Assembly: GCF_000281045.1 (NCBI RefSeq)
Contig: NW_008246119.1
Coordinates: 35,326-72,252 of the forward strand
DNA length: 36,927 bases
Reading direction: 5' to 3'
From: Saprolegnia diclina VS20
Taxonomy: Eukaryota > Oomycota > Saprolegniomycetes > Saprolegniales > Saprolegniaceae
Numbering within the stretch: position 1 is the first letter of the stretch; every line of letters starts with the position of its first letter. The notes beneath the pieces are model-generated. The model was not told where the DNA came from. It did not search any database and saw nothing but the letters and a program-made list of their open reading frames with translations. Shown here in pieces: positions 1 to 12,700 of the stretch. Both the position numbers and the translations under genes were made by a program.

Positions 1-184
1 AGTTAATACTCAGATAATCGCCTTCGGCTGATCCCATAGAACAGTGCATATATAAACAGACAGAATTTAAGATTGTGTCAGTATACATCATACAGGGCGA
101 CATCACCCGGCAAAAAGTCAGAGCCATGTTAGGATACCGGGAACCGGTGGAGATGCTCTTAAGCCCATTATTGGCCAACCGAAC

Positions 185-2147
185 TTAGTCATTGTCTTCA
201 TTGAGAAGGCGCAGCTTCTGATCGAGTGCGGCTATGCGCTGAACGATGTGCCGAAGCTTGCCTTCGAGAACCGCTTCGGACTCGAGCAACCGATACTGAA
301 TAGTCTCATCGGCCGTCGCCAGATATTGATCGCGGCGCGCATCCAAGCGTGGCGTCCGGTCCCCTTTTTTGTCCGATCGACGCGTCGTCATTCGATGTGT
401 ATGCTCGACCAAGTGGATTTCTTCGAGAAGCTCTAAGTCGTGTCGAAATGTGTCCTACACATAGCATGCAACTATCACATCATTTCACGCCCCATCTACC
501 ATTTCACTGCTGGACAAGTGGTCCTTCCCGTCCGCGTCGTATATCGAGAGCAAGTCTCTGTACTCCATGGCGTGGCGTCCCGGACGGCTCCAGCCGAAAT
601 CCATGAGATCCGACCGCATGCGCTCCCTACGTCACCACTCTAGTCTCATTCTTGATCGGTAGCGTACAGTTGAGTCTGCGGGCGCTCCCGCTGCGTGCGC
701 TGCACGATCCAGCGCTCTTCGCTGGCTTGGCTTTGGGCCGCGCGAAAGAGGCGCTGAAAGTTGCTGCCAATGACGCTCGTCGGCAGCGACAGGACGAGGA
801 TGCCGGCGAGAAGCGACACGGAGGCAATCGCGCGTCCAGGCGGCGTCGCAGGTACGTCGTCGCCAAACCCGACAGTGGTCATCGTGGTCATGCACCACCA
901 GAGTGCGCTCCCCACACTACGATAGCATCAGAAGCTTATGTTTGCACATGTCGCCAACCTATAGAACGGGGACGGAAGACAGCACGGCGAGGGTGGCGCG
1001 GGCACTCGGAGCGGCGAGCACATGAAGCTGTGCATGGCGGGAATGCAACCCGCGTCGGTGACCGTCTCGGCGTAGAAAAGGGCACTTGAAAAGACGAGCT
1101 AAGAAACACTCTCTCGCGCCACGTCGTACGCGTGCATGTCCATAGCGAACGTACCATCGTAATCGACATGAGAAACAAGAGGATGTAGAGCGCTTGCGAG
1201 CTTTCTCGAATCGCCTGGTTCCATGCATTTCAAACCAAAAGCAGGGACAACGAGCGTACGTAAAGGAACATTTGAATCGAGCTCGTGTAGCGCGAGAGCT
1301 TGAAGATGCGCGCAACGCGAAAGAGCCGGAGCGCCCGAAGCGCCGAGAGTGACGCAATGTGCCGCTACCAAGGAAGGTCGTCCCACGCTTAGAAGTGCGA
1401 CCGACGCACCGACGCGAGAAAGATCTCGAGGTAAAAGGGCGCGACCGACGCGACATCAATCCAGTTGAACACGTCTACCGCAGCCACTCTGTTGCAGTAC
1501 ACGACGAGGTGCAGACACGAATCGTGGTACCGCGGGCAAATTCGCCGAGGTGTGGCACGCAAAAGAAGCGCACGACCACATCGAATGTAAAGAGAGTGAC
1601 ACAACAGGTCTAGTGCGCGTGCTGTAGGAGGGTAGGACGGAACCAGAGTACTACCTCGAGAAGGGACAAGGTCGATGCGTATGGCTCCAACGACGGCTCG
1701 GTTTGCAGCACAAAGACAGAGGTGGCCAGAATCACCGCGACGATGAGCACCGTTGAGACGACCCGCGCCTGGGCTCCATGAGCGTCAACGCGGCAGCGAG
1801 CTCCACAGTACCAGCGGTGAAGACGACGGGTCTTGCAAGACGAGCCAAAGGCGCACGCGCCACGGACGCTCGTTGTCTACATCGCATGCTTCTTTCTCAG
1901 AACGGGACTCAACAAACGTACGGTGCTTGGCGAGGAGACGCATGGACGGATATCGATCTTGGAGAGTGACTTGGTGGTATGTTGACGGCTTCTTGCGCGT
2001 AGGGCTCATAGCAGGCTGTATGCGAGCTGCATGAAGTGGGATGTACCGATCCATGATCTCCAGCTTGCGCTGTCCACGCTCGAGGACCCGCGATAGCGCC
2101 AAAGCCGTCGTCGGTAGTGTCCGCGCATGGCTCATTCTCGGCTCCAT
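185..2147 (-). CDS. Shaker-like voltage-gated K+ channel with EF-hand-like loop (paralogue 1)
   Basis: Predicted plasma-membrane voltage-gated K+ channel subunit, 499 residues. Eleven exons: 2147-1922, 1876-1812, 1768-1655, 1609-1531, 1474-1410, 1364-1260, 1214-1155, 1098-959, 916-668, 626-500, 454-185. S1 contains FVLQTEPSL; S2 and S3 follow the Shaker pattern (FTFDVVVR, then DVFNWID). S4 has six basic residues spaced every third position (LRALRLFRVARIFKLSR). S5 leads into FSSALFYAE, the filter is TVGFGD (residues 299-304), and S6 ends LPTSVIGSNF. After S6 come an EF-hand-like loop (398-409, DADGKDHLSSSE) and a coiled coil beginning RLLESE. There is no T1 tetramerisation domain; the coiled coil may replace it (inference). 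Exon lengths match the two neighbours almost exactly, which supports the splicing. The first intron (1921-1877) is 45 bp and reads through in frame, so it is inferred from the paralogue. Confidence 0.87.
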
Positions 2148-2384
2148 TTCGCTCGTTCGACGAATGGTCGGGCGTTAAAAACCGTCGTAATTAACTCATC
2201 CACCTTCTCCAATATGAACCAAGCCATGGATTAGGGGTACTGTACATAAGCGTCACCGCTGAATTGTACTCTCGCGGTATCCCTTGCCCAACTCTCAAGT
2301 TGGAGAGTAGATCTTGGGAGGGTCGACATGATTTGCGTCCGACGACGTGCTTGTAAGTTAGATTGACCAGAAAGGATGACACAA

Positions 2385-4420
2385 CTAGGACATTTGAAGC
2401 AGCTCGACGCGCTTCTCGAGCCCCGCGAGGAGGTTGACAATCTTGTTGAGCTGCGCTTCAATGCGCACTTCGGACTCGAGAAGTCGCATCTCGATGAGTT
2501 CGTCGAGCATGTCCATGTGCTCGTCCTTCTCGTCCGTTGCCTGTTGCAGGCGTGAGAGCGTCGCAGCTTGCGTGAACCGTCGCGACTTGTCGTGTAGCGT
2601 CGGTGCAATGTGCATTTGATGCATTTCCATCGTCTTGTGCAGCTCTTCCAGGTCATGTTGAAAGCGTCGCTACACATTATTTTTCAGCTTTCCGAGAGGT
2701 ACCAGTATTTCCACGTACCAGCTCGTTGTCTTCCAAAGTGCCCGTGTGGTTGACGTCGTACAGCGCAATGAGTTCGTCCGGGTTGATATTAATGTGCTCG
2801 CCGACAATGTTGTAGCTGCGTAAGATCTCCTTGATCTCGTCCCTACATCCATATGGATACAAAATGATATGTCATACCACGTGCGCACCGCCGTAAGACC
2901 TCTTTGCCCGTGACCAGCGCCATGTTGGTCTTCATCGTCGACTGAAGTGCCTCCTTCATGACTTGCTGAAAATTGGAGCCAATGACGCTGATCGGTAAGG
3001 CGAGGATGAGCATGCCCGACATCATCGTGAACGATGCAATGAGCTTCCCGAGGGGCGTCACAGGCACGTCGTCGCCGTAGCCGACCGTGGTCATCGACAC
3101 AATGCACCACCAAAACGCCGCCGCAATGCTAAGTTACCATGCCATTGGAGGCCGATAGCTTCCATATTCTACCTGTAAAACGGGTTGGGGTCGCAGCACG
3201 GATCCGGGGGCAACGGCACTTGGTTGAGGGAACAAACCTTGGAGTACTGCGCCAATCGACACCCGCTCTCAGTGTACTCTGCAAAGTACATGGCGCTTGA
3301 AAAAACCATCTACATGGAGCGCTCATGTCTTGTGCGCGTGTCGTTTTGGCATAGGGTACCATGGCGATCGCCATCAAGAAGAGGAGCATAAAGAGGGGCT
3401 TGGCACTGAGCGTGATGGCCTAGAGGGAGCATGACAAGGCGTCCACAAACAGCGTCGATATCTCGTACGCGCATGAATGTTTGAATCGACGACGTATACC
3501 GCGAGAGTTTGAGGATGCGCGCAACGCGCAGCAAGCGCATGATGCGAATGACACCGACCGACGAGGCGCTTTTCTATGCAAATGCATATATGGACAACAG
3601 TGTCGCTCGTCCAGACAGACCATGTTGAGCATGAGCTCCAGATAAAAAGGCATGACGGACACGAGGTCAATCCAGTTGAAAATATCTACGTCATTCGATG
3701 TCCCAACAAAAAGTGGGCCAACACGCGTACCCAGAAAAAACGACACGTAATGGGGGGCACACGCCACGCGGACGACAAACTCGACCGAGAAGAGGTAAAT
3801 GCACACATGCTACGTATCTCGAATCCATCATGAGGAAATGTCGCTTGCACTACCTCGGCGGTCGTGAGCTGCTCGGCAAACGTGCTCAGCGACGGCTCGG
3901 TTTGAAGGACAAAAATGAGGCTGCCGGCAAAGACTGCGCACAGCAGCACAAATGAAATGTACCGACCCTACACGTCCTGTCATGTCAGACAAGGATGAAC
4001 GGTGCTAAATTGCGAGCCACCAAAAGCGAGGACATGGGGTCGTTGAACATGGTCCAAATCCTGCGTCGCACGCCCGCAATGCCTACAGACAGCAGCGCTG
4101 ACGCAAACTTGCAACAAGTAGCACATACGGGACTCGACGCGAATGTAGGGCAGACCGTGGCCAGACCCGCGGCGCGCGTCAGTGATCGTTTTTGAGATCG
4201 ACACCTTGCGGAGAAGGTTCCAGCCGCGAGACGAGGAGTCCTTGCGCAAGAGCGTGGATTGGGCGGGGCGCCGCCCTGCGGGTTGCCGCACGCGCTTGAT
4301 GACGCTCTGCTTTCGCGTCTCTCGCTCCAGCACGCGGGATAAGAGCAGCGCCGAGTCGGAGAGCGCCGTGATCCGCGTCGTTTCGATGGACGCAGGTCCA
4401 ACGCCTGACCACGTCGGCAT
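2385..4420 (-). CDS. Shaker-like voltage-gated K+ channel with EF-hand-like loop (paralogue 2)
   Basis: Predicted voltage-gated K+ channel, 520 residues. Exons: 4420-4129, 4082-4021, 3967-3854, 3809-3731, 3685-3621, 3573-3469, 3419-3360, 3309-3173, 3128-2889, 2842-2719, 2669-2385. S4 reads IRIMRLLRVARILKLSR. S5 runs into VFSSAMYFAEY, then a long turret with four cysteines ending PCCDPNPFY, then the filter TVGYGD at residues 319-324 and S6 with LPISVIGSNF. The C-terminal loop at 414-425 (DVNHTGTLEDNE) fits the EF-hand calcium-binding consensus at positions 1, 3, 5, 6, 8, 9 and 12. A heptad coiled coil with RLLESE closes the protein. Intron 3730-3686 is 45 bp and could read through, but removing it restores the Shaker S2-S3 spacing and matches paralogue 1. 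The start is the first ATG before the conserved LSRVLER block. About 237 bp separate it from paralogue 1, so each gene probably has its own promoter. Confidence 0.88.
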
Positions 4421-4600
4421 GCAGAAGCACTCTGACCTGAAGTAAAGTTAGAACCGGTCGTGAAACCCCGGCTTTTGTAACCATGCACCCACCATTTAAT
4501 GGATAGTATAAAGGTCATGCCCTAAGCTTACAACCAAGCAAAAGTTATACCCTTGATACGACATACACTCAAACCATATACTGTAGGTGCGATTTACATC

Positions 4601-6545
4601 TCATGCGTCAAGTCGCTCTAGTTTCTGCTCGAGTGCAGAAAGCAGCGCAAGGACGCGGTCGAGCTTGGCTTCGAGGCGCACTTCTGACTCGAGCAGCCGC
4701 GTCTCAACGACTTCTTCGATAGCGGATATCGTATCGTCGGTGGGGCCCTCCAGGTTGGCGAGCGACCCAGCTTGCGTGAGCCGCCGCGCCCGCGCCTCGC
4801 CGCTGCAAGTAATTTGCACAGCGTGGACGGCTAGAGTTCCATGAATTTCGCCGAGGTCTTCCTTGAGGCGCTTCTACAGCTCCGTGTTTGACGTCGAAAC
4901 CAAGATGTGTGCGCTTGTACCAGCCCTTCGACGTCGAGGACACCGCTCGCGCGGGTATCGTACAAGCCGACGATCTCATTCGGGTCCACTTCGACCGCGT
5001 CGTCGAGAACGTGAAAGCTCTGAAGCATGCGACGAATCTCGTCTCTACGCCGTTCATAAGTACTCGTGTATACAACGCATCCGGAATAGGACAACTTGTG
5101 CACAGCGTCCGAGCCAATCCCAACTTCGGTCTTCCCCCTCGTAGCAAGAAGCGCCGCCGACTCTTTCACGACGTGCTGGAAGTTGGAGCCAATGACACTG
5201 ATGGGCAGCGCGAGAATGATGAGGCCGGACATCATGGTGATGGACGCAATCAATTTGCCGACCGGCGTCACTGGCACATTGTCCCCGTACCCGACAGTGG
5301 TCATCGACACGATGCACCACCAAAACGACGCCGCAATGCTAATATTCCGTAAACTAAGAAAACAATAGCTTCCATTTTACCTGTAAAACGGGTTGGGGTC
5401 GCAGCACGGTGACGGGGGTGGTGGCACTTGGCTCGGCGAGCACATGGGGGAGTAGAGTGAGAGGCGGCAGCCACTCTCCGTGTACTCTGCAAAGTACATG
5501 GCGCTTGAAAAGACCACCTACGGTGTTGAAGAAGACACCTGGGCACGCCCTACGGACGCACCATCGTGACGGCGACGAGGAAGAGCAGCATAAAGAGCGG
5601 CTGGGCACTTCGCGACATGGCCTAGAGTCGACTACCGAAGCCGTAGAGAAGAAGACTAAGAACGTACTTTGCTAAACGTTTGGAGCGACGTCGTGTACCG
5701 AGACAGCTTGAGCACGCGGGCAACGCGGAGAAGCCGCATGACGCGAATCGCGCCAACCGACGACGTGTTTTTCTACCAAAATCCCATCAACGATGTTGTC
5801 ATATCGCAGGTGTACCGTGTTGAGAGACAGTTCGAGGTAGAACGGCACGATCGACATCAAGTCAACCCAGTTGAAGACATCTAGCCGATAAGTTGGCCTC
5901 CAATCGACTGCAACCATAGAGGCGCGTGTACCACAGGTAAAGTGCCAAAAGTTGGGAGCACAAGCAGACCGCAGCGCGAGCTCGGCCGTGAACAGAAAGA
6001 CACAGCAGCGCTGTAGATGATACTCGTTGCGGGAATTCGTTTAGGCAAACGCGTACCTCGAGAATCGAGAGCTGTGGTGCTAGCCACGTCAGAGAGGGTT
6101 CGGTCTGCAGGATGAAGATGAGGGTGCCAACAAAGACCGCGCTCAGCAAGAGTATCGATGTGTAATAGGCCTAAATCACAGATGTGGTGCTGCTGTCCAC
6201 ATAAAACACTCACAAGTCGCGACGACGATGGTTCGTAGAGCAGGAGCCAAATGCGTTGGCGATATGTGACTGCCGCTGCCACTAGAGTACAGGAGCAAAT
6301 TCCGTCAGACGTGGCAGTCCATGGTCAATCAAGTACTACGTACTGTTCAAGGTCTGCGACCCATTTGGGGGGGCGACGGGGGGATCCATGGGGGCGCGTT
6401 CAGGCTGCATCTTGGATACCACTGCTGCCGGTGTCAGTGCCATCGGTCGTGGGCATCGCAGTCGAATGCTTTGTTTCCGTGCTTCCCGCTCCAGCACTCG
6501 TGAGAGCGCCTTGGCGGACGCAGAGAGACCGCACACCAGCGCCAT
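4601..6545 (-). CDS. Shaker-like voltage-gated K+ channel (paralogue 3, degenerate EF loop)
   Basis: Predicted voltage-gated K+ channel, 489 residues from the ATG at 6545. Exons: 6545-6344, 6281-6214, 6170-6057, 6010-5932, 5880-5816, 5772-5668, 5621-5562, 5517-5381, 5338-5096, 5044-4921, 4873-4601. S2 reads VFLFTAELALR, S4 IRVMRLLRVARVLKLSR, and the filter TVGYGD (291-296) is followed by NVPVT. The loop equivalent to the EF-hand of paralogue 2 is DTRASGVLDVEG: position 12 is Gly instead of Glu and position 3 is Arg, so calcium binding is probably lost here. The coiled coil with RLLESE is kept. Start choice: an in-frame ATG at 6671 also exists, but 6545 gives an N-terminus like the other two copies and lies just below a TATA-like stretch. 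Intron 5095-5045 (51 bp, GTTG donor) could also be read through in frame. Confidence 0.84.
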
Positions 6546-6564
6546 CGTTCTTGAGTTTGATCCA

Positions 6565-6573
6565 AAAATATAT
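6565..6573 (-). promoter_or_regulatory. TATA-like element of K+ channel paralogue 3
   Basis: The minus strand reads TTATATATTTT about 20-28 bp before the chosen ATG at 6545. If functional it would put the transcript start almost at the ATG, which argues against the longer start at 6671. A single AT-rich match is weak evidence. Confidence 0.25.
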
Positions 6574-6746
6574 AACCGTCGGTGGGCGCATCCCAAAATG
6601 CCGCATCTGCTATCCTTGCTACTACAACGGCGACGCACTGTGTCCTGGACTTGGACACGTCTTGTTTCCATCTCCTGTACGTTCCAGATCACAACTGTAT
6701 TCCATCGACTAGACACCACGTGGATATATTCTGCATTAGTACGTGA

Positions 6747-9700
6747 TTACTTTGGCGCATAAAAGTTCAACGTCATGCGACGAGCCGTGCTCACGGGCGC
6801 GGGCTTCTTGTAGAAACTCACGTCCGTGATTGTCTTGAGGTGCGCCGCGTACTCTGGCGTACCATGGACCTTGATCGAGCACTCGGCGCACATGGTTTGC
6901 ACGCACTCGGCACAGTAGAAGACGGCCACGTCACTCTCGCAGCGCTTGCACATCATGGGCTTTTGCCACTTGGAGCCAAGGGCTTCGACTGCATTGTGGC
7001 TCAAAAAGAGCTTGACAAAGTGGTCGAATCCGCGCACCGCGGTCTCCATCGAGTCAAACTTGAGGTAAAGTAATGGCGTGCTGGGTGACTGCAGCGCACT
7101 CCACACCATCTCATCGAAGTCGGTCGACTGAGTCGTGGCGATGGCGACAGCAGTAAGGCGATGGGCAATGCTTCGCGCAACGGTGGCACACTCGACAAAC
7201 CTACGGCATGTGAGACCAATCACGCACTTCGCCAACGTACAGAGGGTGTTCGTAGAGCGCTGCGACAAAGTCCGTGGCCGAGAGCGAGAGAAGATCGCAG
7301 GACCGAAGTGTCACGACCGAGTACTGGCACACTGACGCGCCGAGGAAGCCTTCTTCGCCAAAATACTGACCGTCGGCAAATCTATGCAATGGGCGACATG
7401 AATGGCCATTGTCCTTATCGTTGGTGGTGGTGTACCGCGACGGGAGAAATCCTTGTTCAGTCGACGCTGAAATGAGCGTGCCTTTCGAGACAAAGTACAT
7501 GGTCTTGCCAATGTTGCCTTGAACGATCACCGACTCGCCGACGGGGTACCCCTCAAAGACGAGCCGCTGCGCAATGCTGTAGATGACGAGCTCAATGTTG
7601 CCAACGTCTTGGCAGAGCGGACGAAAGTACTTCATCGCAAAGCGCGAGAGGCTGAGGCGCGTGATCTGGATCACGGCCTGGCACCGAATACGCGTCGGGA
7701 GCTGCTCGAGAATGTTCTGGTACTGGACGCCTTTCTGCGACGACCACCAGTACGTTAAATACGAGTGGACGCGGGCTTCCATCGCGGCGTCCATGCGCTT
7801 GTGGCGGACAAACTCGATCACGTTCATTTGGTTGATCTTGAACTCGACTTCGTTCTGAATGAGGTAAATCGAAAGTGACGAAGCTTCGCCAATGATATAC
7901 GAGAGCACAAAGACGCCAAAGACCGAGACAACATCGAGAAACGCGTACTGCAAGAGCGTCGACGGCTCGTGCACGAGGCCGGCCCCCGTGTACATGGATG
8001 CCGAGAGGTACAAGCTTCGAAGGACCCGCAGGATCATGTGCTCGACGTTGGTATCGCCATGCGTCTATCCAAAACATCAACCTCAAATATCAAGACAACT
8101 AAATCCTACGTCAAATTCATGGCTCGGCAAAAAGGCTTCCCATGACTCTGCAAAGCCGTCGACAATCGTCAAGCCAAAGTACGCACACGCTGTCCAGTAG
8201 ACGCAAAGAAAGTAGTATAGCCCGAGGAGCGCGAGCCGGTTGATTTCGTACGTCATGCTGAACCGGTTGATTTCGCGCATCACGAGGTTGAACTGACGGC
8301 CTTTGATGAGCCGGTTGAAGCGGAGGAGGGCCGACCACCCAAAGAGTGCGCCAAGCAGGTAGTCGAACGGAATCACCGCGAGTATATCGAGGACGAGGCC
8401 GCCCTTTGGAAAAATATCGCCTTCGTAAAACTCGCGGGTTGACGTAGTCTCGACAATGTGCCGCTTGAACCAAATATCATAGACAAACACGAGGTCCGTG
8501 ACCACGTTGAGAAGCTACGCGAGCATCGATGAAATAAGACATTCTGGCATAAAACACGAGGGAAAATATAGTACCGTGACAAGCGCGAATGCCTCGGGGG
8601 AAATCCCGTGATAGCCAAATGTGAGAAGAAACGGAATGCACAAGGCGTTGTACAAGATTGAGGCGCAGAGAAGCTTCATAAACCGTCGGTAAATCGGCGT
8701 CTGGACCTGAATGTGCAGGAGCAACGTGATCTGCTCGCGCCACGTCAGCGGACGCCCCAATTCGACGCGGCCCCGAACCACGTCAAGGACAGTCTTGAAG
8801 GACGCCGACGGCCGCCGTAGCTTCTCGGACCGCTTGGATTCGAGCGTCGGGATAACCTTGTGACTAATTGCGTGCGATAAGCGGCGTGAATTTGCAGTCT
8901 CGCGGGTGCTGGCTTGGGTCTGCCCCCCGGTCTTATCGCGCACTTGCTTGTCCTGCTCCTTGTAGAGTAGCTTGACAATCTGCATGACCTTGGCCTTCCA
9001 CTCGGGGTACTGCGCAAAGACCGACTCCAAGTGCGTCCGCGAGAGTCGAAAGAGCGTACAAAATGTCTTGGCTTCGATGGACGCATTCCGCGGCTGGTTG
9101 GAGAAGAGCGACTTTTCGCCAAAGAAGCTGCCGCCGTGGATTTCAGTGATTTTGGTCCCTTTTGCAATCGCGGCAAACGTGTAAATACCCATAGCGTTCG
9201 TCTCAAACGCGTCCTGAATGTCTTTGGCGACGTAAATCTCGAGGCAGCCCGCAAAGACAAAGAACATTTCCATGCCAATTTCGTTTTGGCGGCACACGAC
9301 TTCGCCGCGCGTGACAAGAATTTGGCTCATTTGGCTCACGAGCACGCGCGTAATGCTCGAGCTCGCGTGCTCTTCTTGGAAAAACGGCACCTTGTTGAGC
9401 ATCGGCGTCAGCAAGAAGAGCCGGACGTCGGCGACGAGCGTCGGCGGAAGGCATTTCGCCAAGACGTGTTCTTCGTGGATCGAGTGAAAGAGGCGGTAAA
9501 AGTAAAAGTGCTGGACGCGCGCTTCGACTTCGTTGGAGAACTCAAAATATGCGATGAGCTTCCGAACATAGTTGAGGTTGCTGTAAAAGATGCGGTTGTT
9601 GCCGTCCATGACGGCCGCAATGTCGAGCAAATTCCCGACAATATACGAGAGCAAAAACACACCGAGCGTTTGGACGAAAATCTACACATCAAATCTCACA

Positions 9701-12700
9701 ATTCGCACGCATTTGCAAATGGAATACCGTAAACACATTCTCAAACGGCGTGATCGGGTGCTCGCCGGGCTGAAAGCCAAAGAGCATGCCAACGCCCCAG
9801 TGGTAGCAGTGCGCGTACGCAAGTGCCGTCGACATTGTCGTGTCATTCTTGGACAAGTCGTACTTGGCGCTGGGCAGCCAAATGTTGTCGCCAAAGCCGG
9901 AATCGCCCGTCGGTAGCGCCGAGTTACTTCCAAAGCTGTACCACGCGCACCCGACAAAATGCGACAGAAAATACGTGTAAAACACGATACGCAAAATGCG
10001 CATCGTGATCGCTTGGCGGTAAAAGTGGCGCTCAAGGTGTGTGAGCAAGCCCGGAATCCGCGTCACGCGAAGGAGCTTGTTGACGTGCCACAGCTCGAGG
10101 TAGGGCGCGCTGCCATAGTTGACCAAATACAGCGGAAGAAGCGCAAAGACATCGACCCAAAATGCACTCGAGAAGAGATACTGCGCGCGGATACTCGGGA
10201 GGTCCATGACCTACGCCATCATATGCGTCACAGTCCATGAAAAATTGTGTACCTTGTTGCCAAATTCCCAGTACCCGATACGAAACTGGAGCAACAAGTC
10301 GGCGAAAAAACCGACTTCAAGCGCGATGTCCATGCCTTCAAACCCGAGTGCCGCACGCATTTCGTAGCCAAACGCCAGGAAGAAGGGCACCGTGATGCAC
10401 TCAAAGACGATGGCTGTGAACATGGCGATTTCCCACGCGACCGCAAAGGTGCCTTCCGGATCGATCGCGACGGGCTGCACTTTGACCGGGCGCACGACGT
10501 CGGCCAAGTGCTTTCGGGCCAGGTTCCAGCCGCGGCTCGACTGGCCTTTCTGGACGCGCTCGAGAAACTTGACGCAAAACGGGAGGTAGACTTGCCGCAT
10601 CGCAGAGAGCGTCTCGCGTGAGACGGCGACGACAGCGCACGAAGACTGCGCAAACGCACAGTCGATGTGCGCGGCGTTGTCGTTATCAATCTCGAGTGCC
10701 GACAAACCAAACGGGTCGCCTGGCCCGAGGTAGCGCGTATTTGCCCCGGTCGACGACCGCACCGACGACGCCACCGTGACGCGGCCGTCGAGCACCATAT
10801 AGAGGCACTCGGCTTGGTCGTGCTTGCGGTAGATGAGCTCGCCTTGACCAAACAGCTGGATGTGTACACTGTCTAGAAAAATGGCCGAGACGCGCGGGAA
10901 CGCCTCCTTGATCTTGTCGAGGCGCGCGATAACGTCCAAGAACGGGCGGCAAATGAACGAGTAAATGTCGCGCTGCAGGTTGTTCGGCAACTCCCCGAGG
11001 AGCTCGTTGACGTCGGCACCACGATGGACACTCCACCAGAAATCCAAGTAGGCCGACGCGCGGCGGTGGATCCCATTCGGCACGTTCTGGGACTTGAGGA
11101 AATGCTCGATCCGCGACCGCTGCGAAAGAAACTCCATTTGCTCGAGCGCGGACGCCGTCACACGTTTTTGCACTTCGTCAATGAGCGCGGAGATGAGGAG
11201 CATGCCCATCAGCATCAAGATGAAGCCCAGGATCGACTCGCCGAGGGTTTCCGGCTCGAGTGGTAGCCCAAGGTTCGTGACGCAGACGGCGCCATAGTAG
11301 AGGACGCGCAAATATTGTCGCGCGAGGATCTCGGGCACGGCCGGGTCGTCGATCGCAATCTCCTCGAGCGTCGTGACATTGATGTACGCCGTGTGGTCAT
11401 TGTTCCAGGGCAGCTGCAGCTCGGGCGGATGGAGGAGCTCGCTCTCGTGACTTGGGTCGTGGGGCGCCAGCAAGATGTACGTCTGCGCAATACAAGCCGC
11501 AAGGTGGTACGAGATGAAGAGACCAAACCCTAAGATCGCAATGCGCCGCCGACTCGTAATGCGAATGAGCACGGCGACTTCGGTAAACTCGTGCTCAATG
11601 TGGCGGCACCGCAGCAGTCGCAGCATGCGCCACACGAGATGCTGGGACGGCATAAGCAGCCACCACGGCAGCGCGCCAAAGACGTCGAGGTAGAACGCTC
11701 GTTGCAAATAATGCCGCGCGCACTTGGTCGGGTCCATGATCTGCTCGGCCTCGACGATATACGAGAGGTTGAGCTGAGCGTAAATGTCGACAATGTACAC
11801 AATGTCCGCGATCGTGTTGAGAGCGAGGGCCGCGGTTGGATATCCGATCGAGCGAAACGTGTTGAGCAGCGTCACCGTCACAAGATTGTACCACATGGCC
11901 GCCTAGATTGAGTAGAAGATATTGTTCCTACATCATTGTCGAGAACGATTTAAGAACCTGGATGAGCAAGAGCCATACGAGCCGGTATTTGGAGCGGCGA
12001 GTGATCGGTGTCGACAGCAGAATGCGAGCCCAGCGTGGCGGCGCCTCGACCTTGATGCTGACAACTGGTGGCTCGGGTGGCGACACGGGCAAGCTCTTGG
12101 AACGATCTCGTACCGCATCGGGAACGACCGTCGCCTTGGACTGAAAGAAAGTCGTTCGGTAGCGCTTGATGCTGCTGACCGCTCGGGGCTCTTGGATAAT
12201 GGTGGCTTTGACCGCTTCGGTCGGCAATATAGCCTTCTCCGCGACTTCTTCGGCCTTCTCGAGGGTATGGCGTAGCGACGCTCGGCGCTTGCGGTCGATG
12301 ATCTGATTGTTTTCGCCGTCAAAGGCTTGGATGAGCTGCGTGACGCAGTCCAAAATGCTGTCTTCAAACTCGGGGTATGCGGTGAGCACTTGGTGCACAT
12401 GCAACCGCGCGAGCTTGTGCAAAATGCAAAAGGTCGTCGTTGTCACTACCCCGATCATGAGTTTTCGACAAAAAAGAGACACCGCACCGCTCGCGGACCG
12501 CGTCCGGTTAGTGAAGAGTGAGAGCTCGCCAAACGAATTGCCCTTGCGTAGCTCCTTGATCTAGAAAAGGATTAAGTGCAAGTTCATCTAGAGACGATCG
12601 TGCACCTTGATGTGGTTGAGCGTAATGATAAGGACACCCGATTGGACAAAGTACATGTTGTCGCCGACGTCGCCTTGGGTGACGACTGGAAAGTTCGCCG

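Noticed and set aside
6546-6719. Longer N-terminus for K+ channel paralogue 3
   Set aside because: The frame opens with GTG at 6719; the extra residues have no counterpart in the other two copies and would start upstream of the TATA-like stretch.
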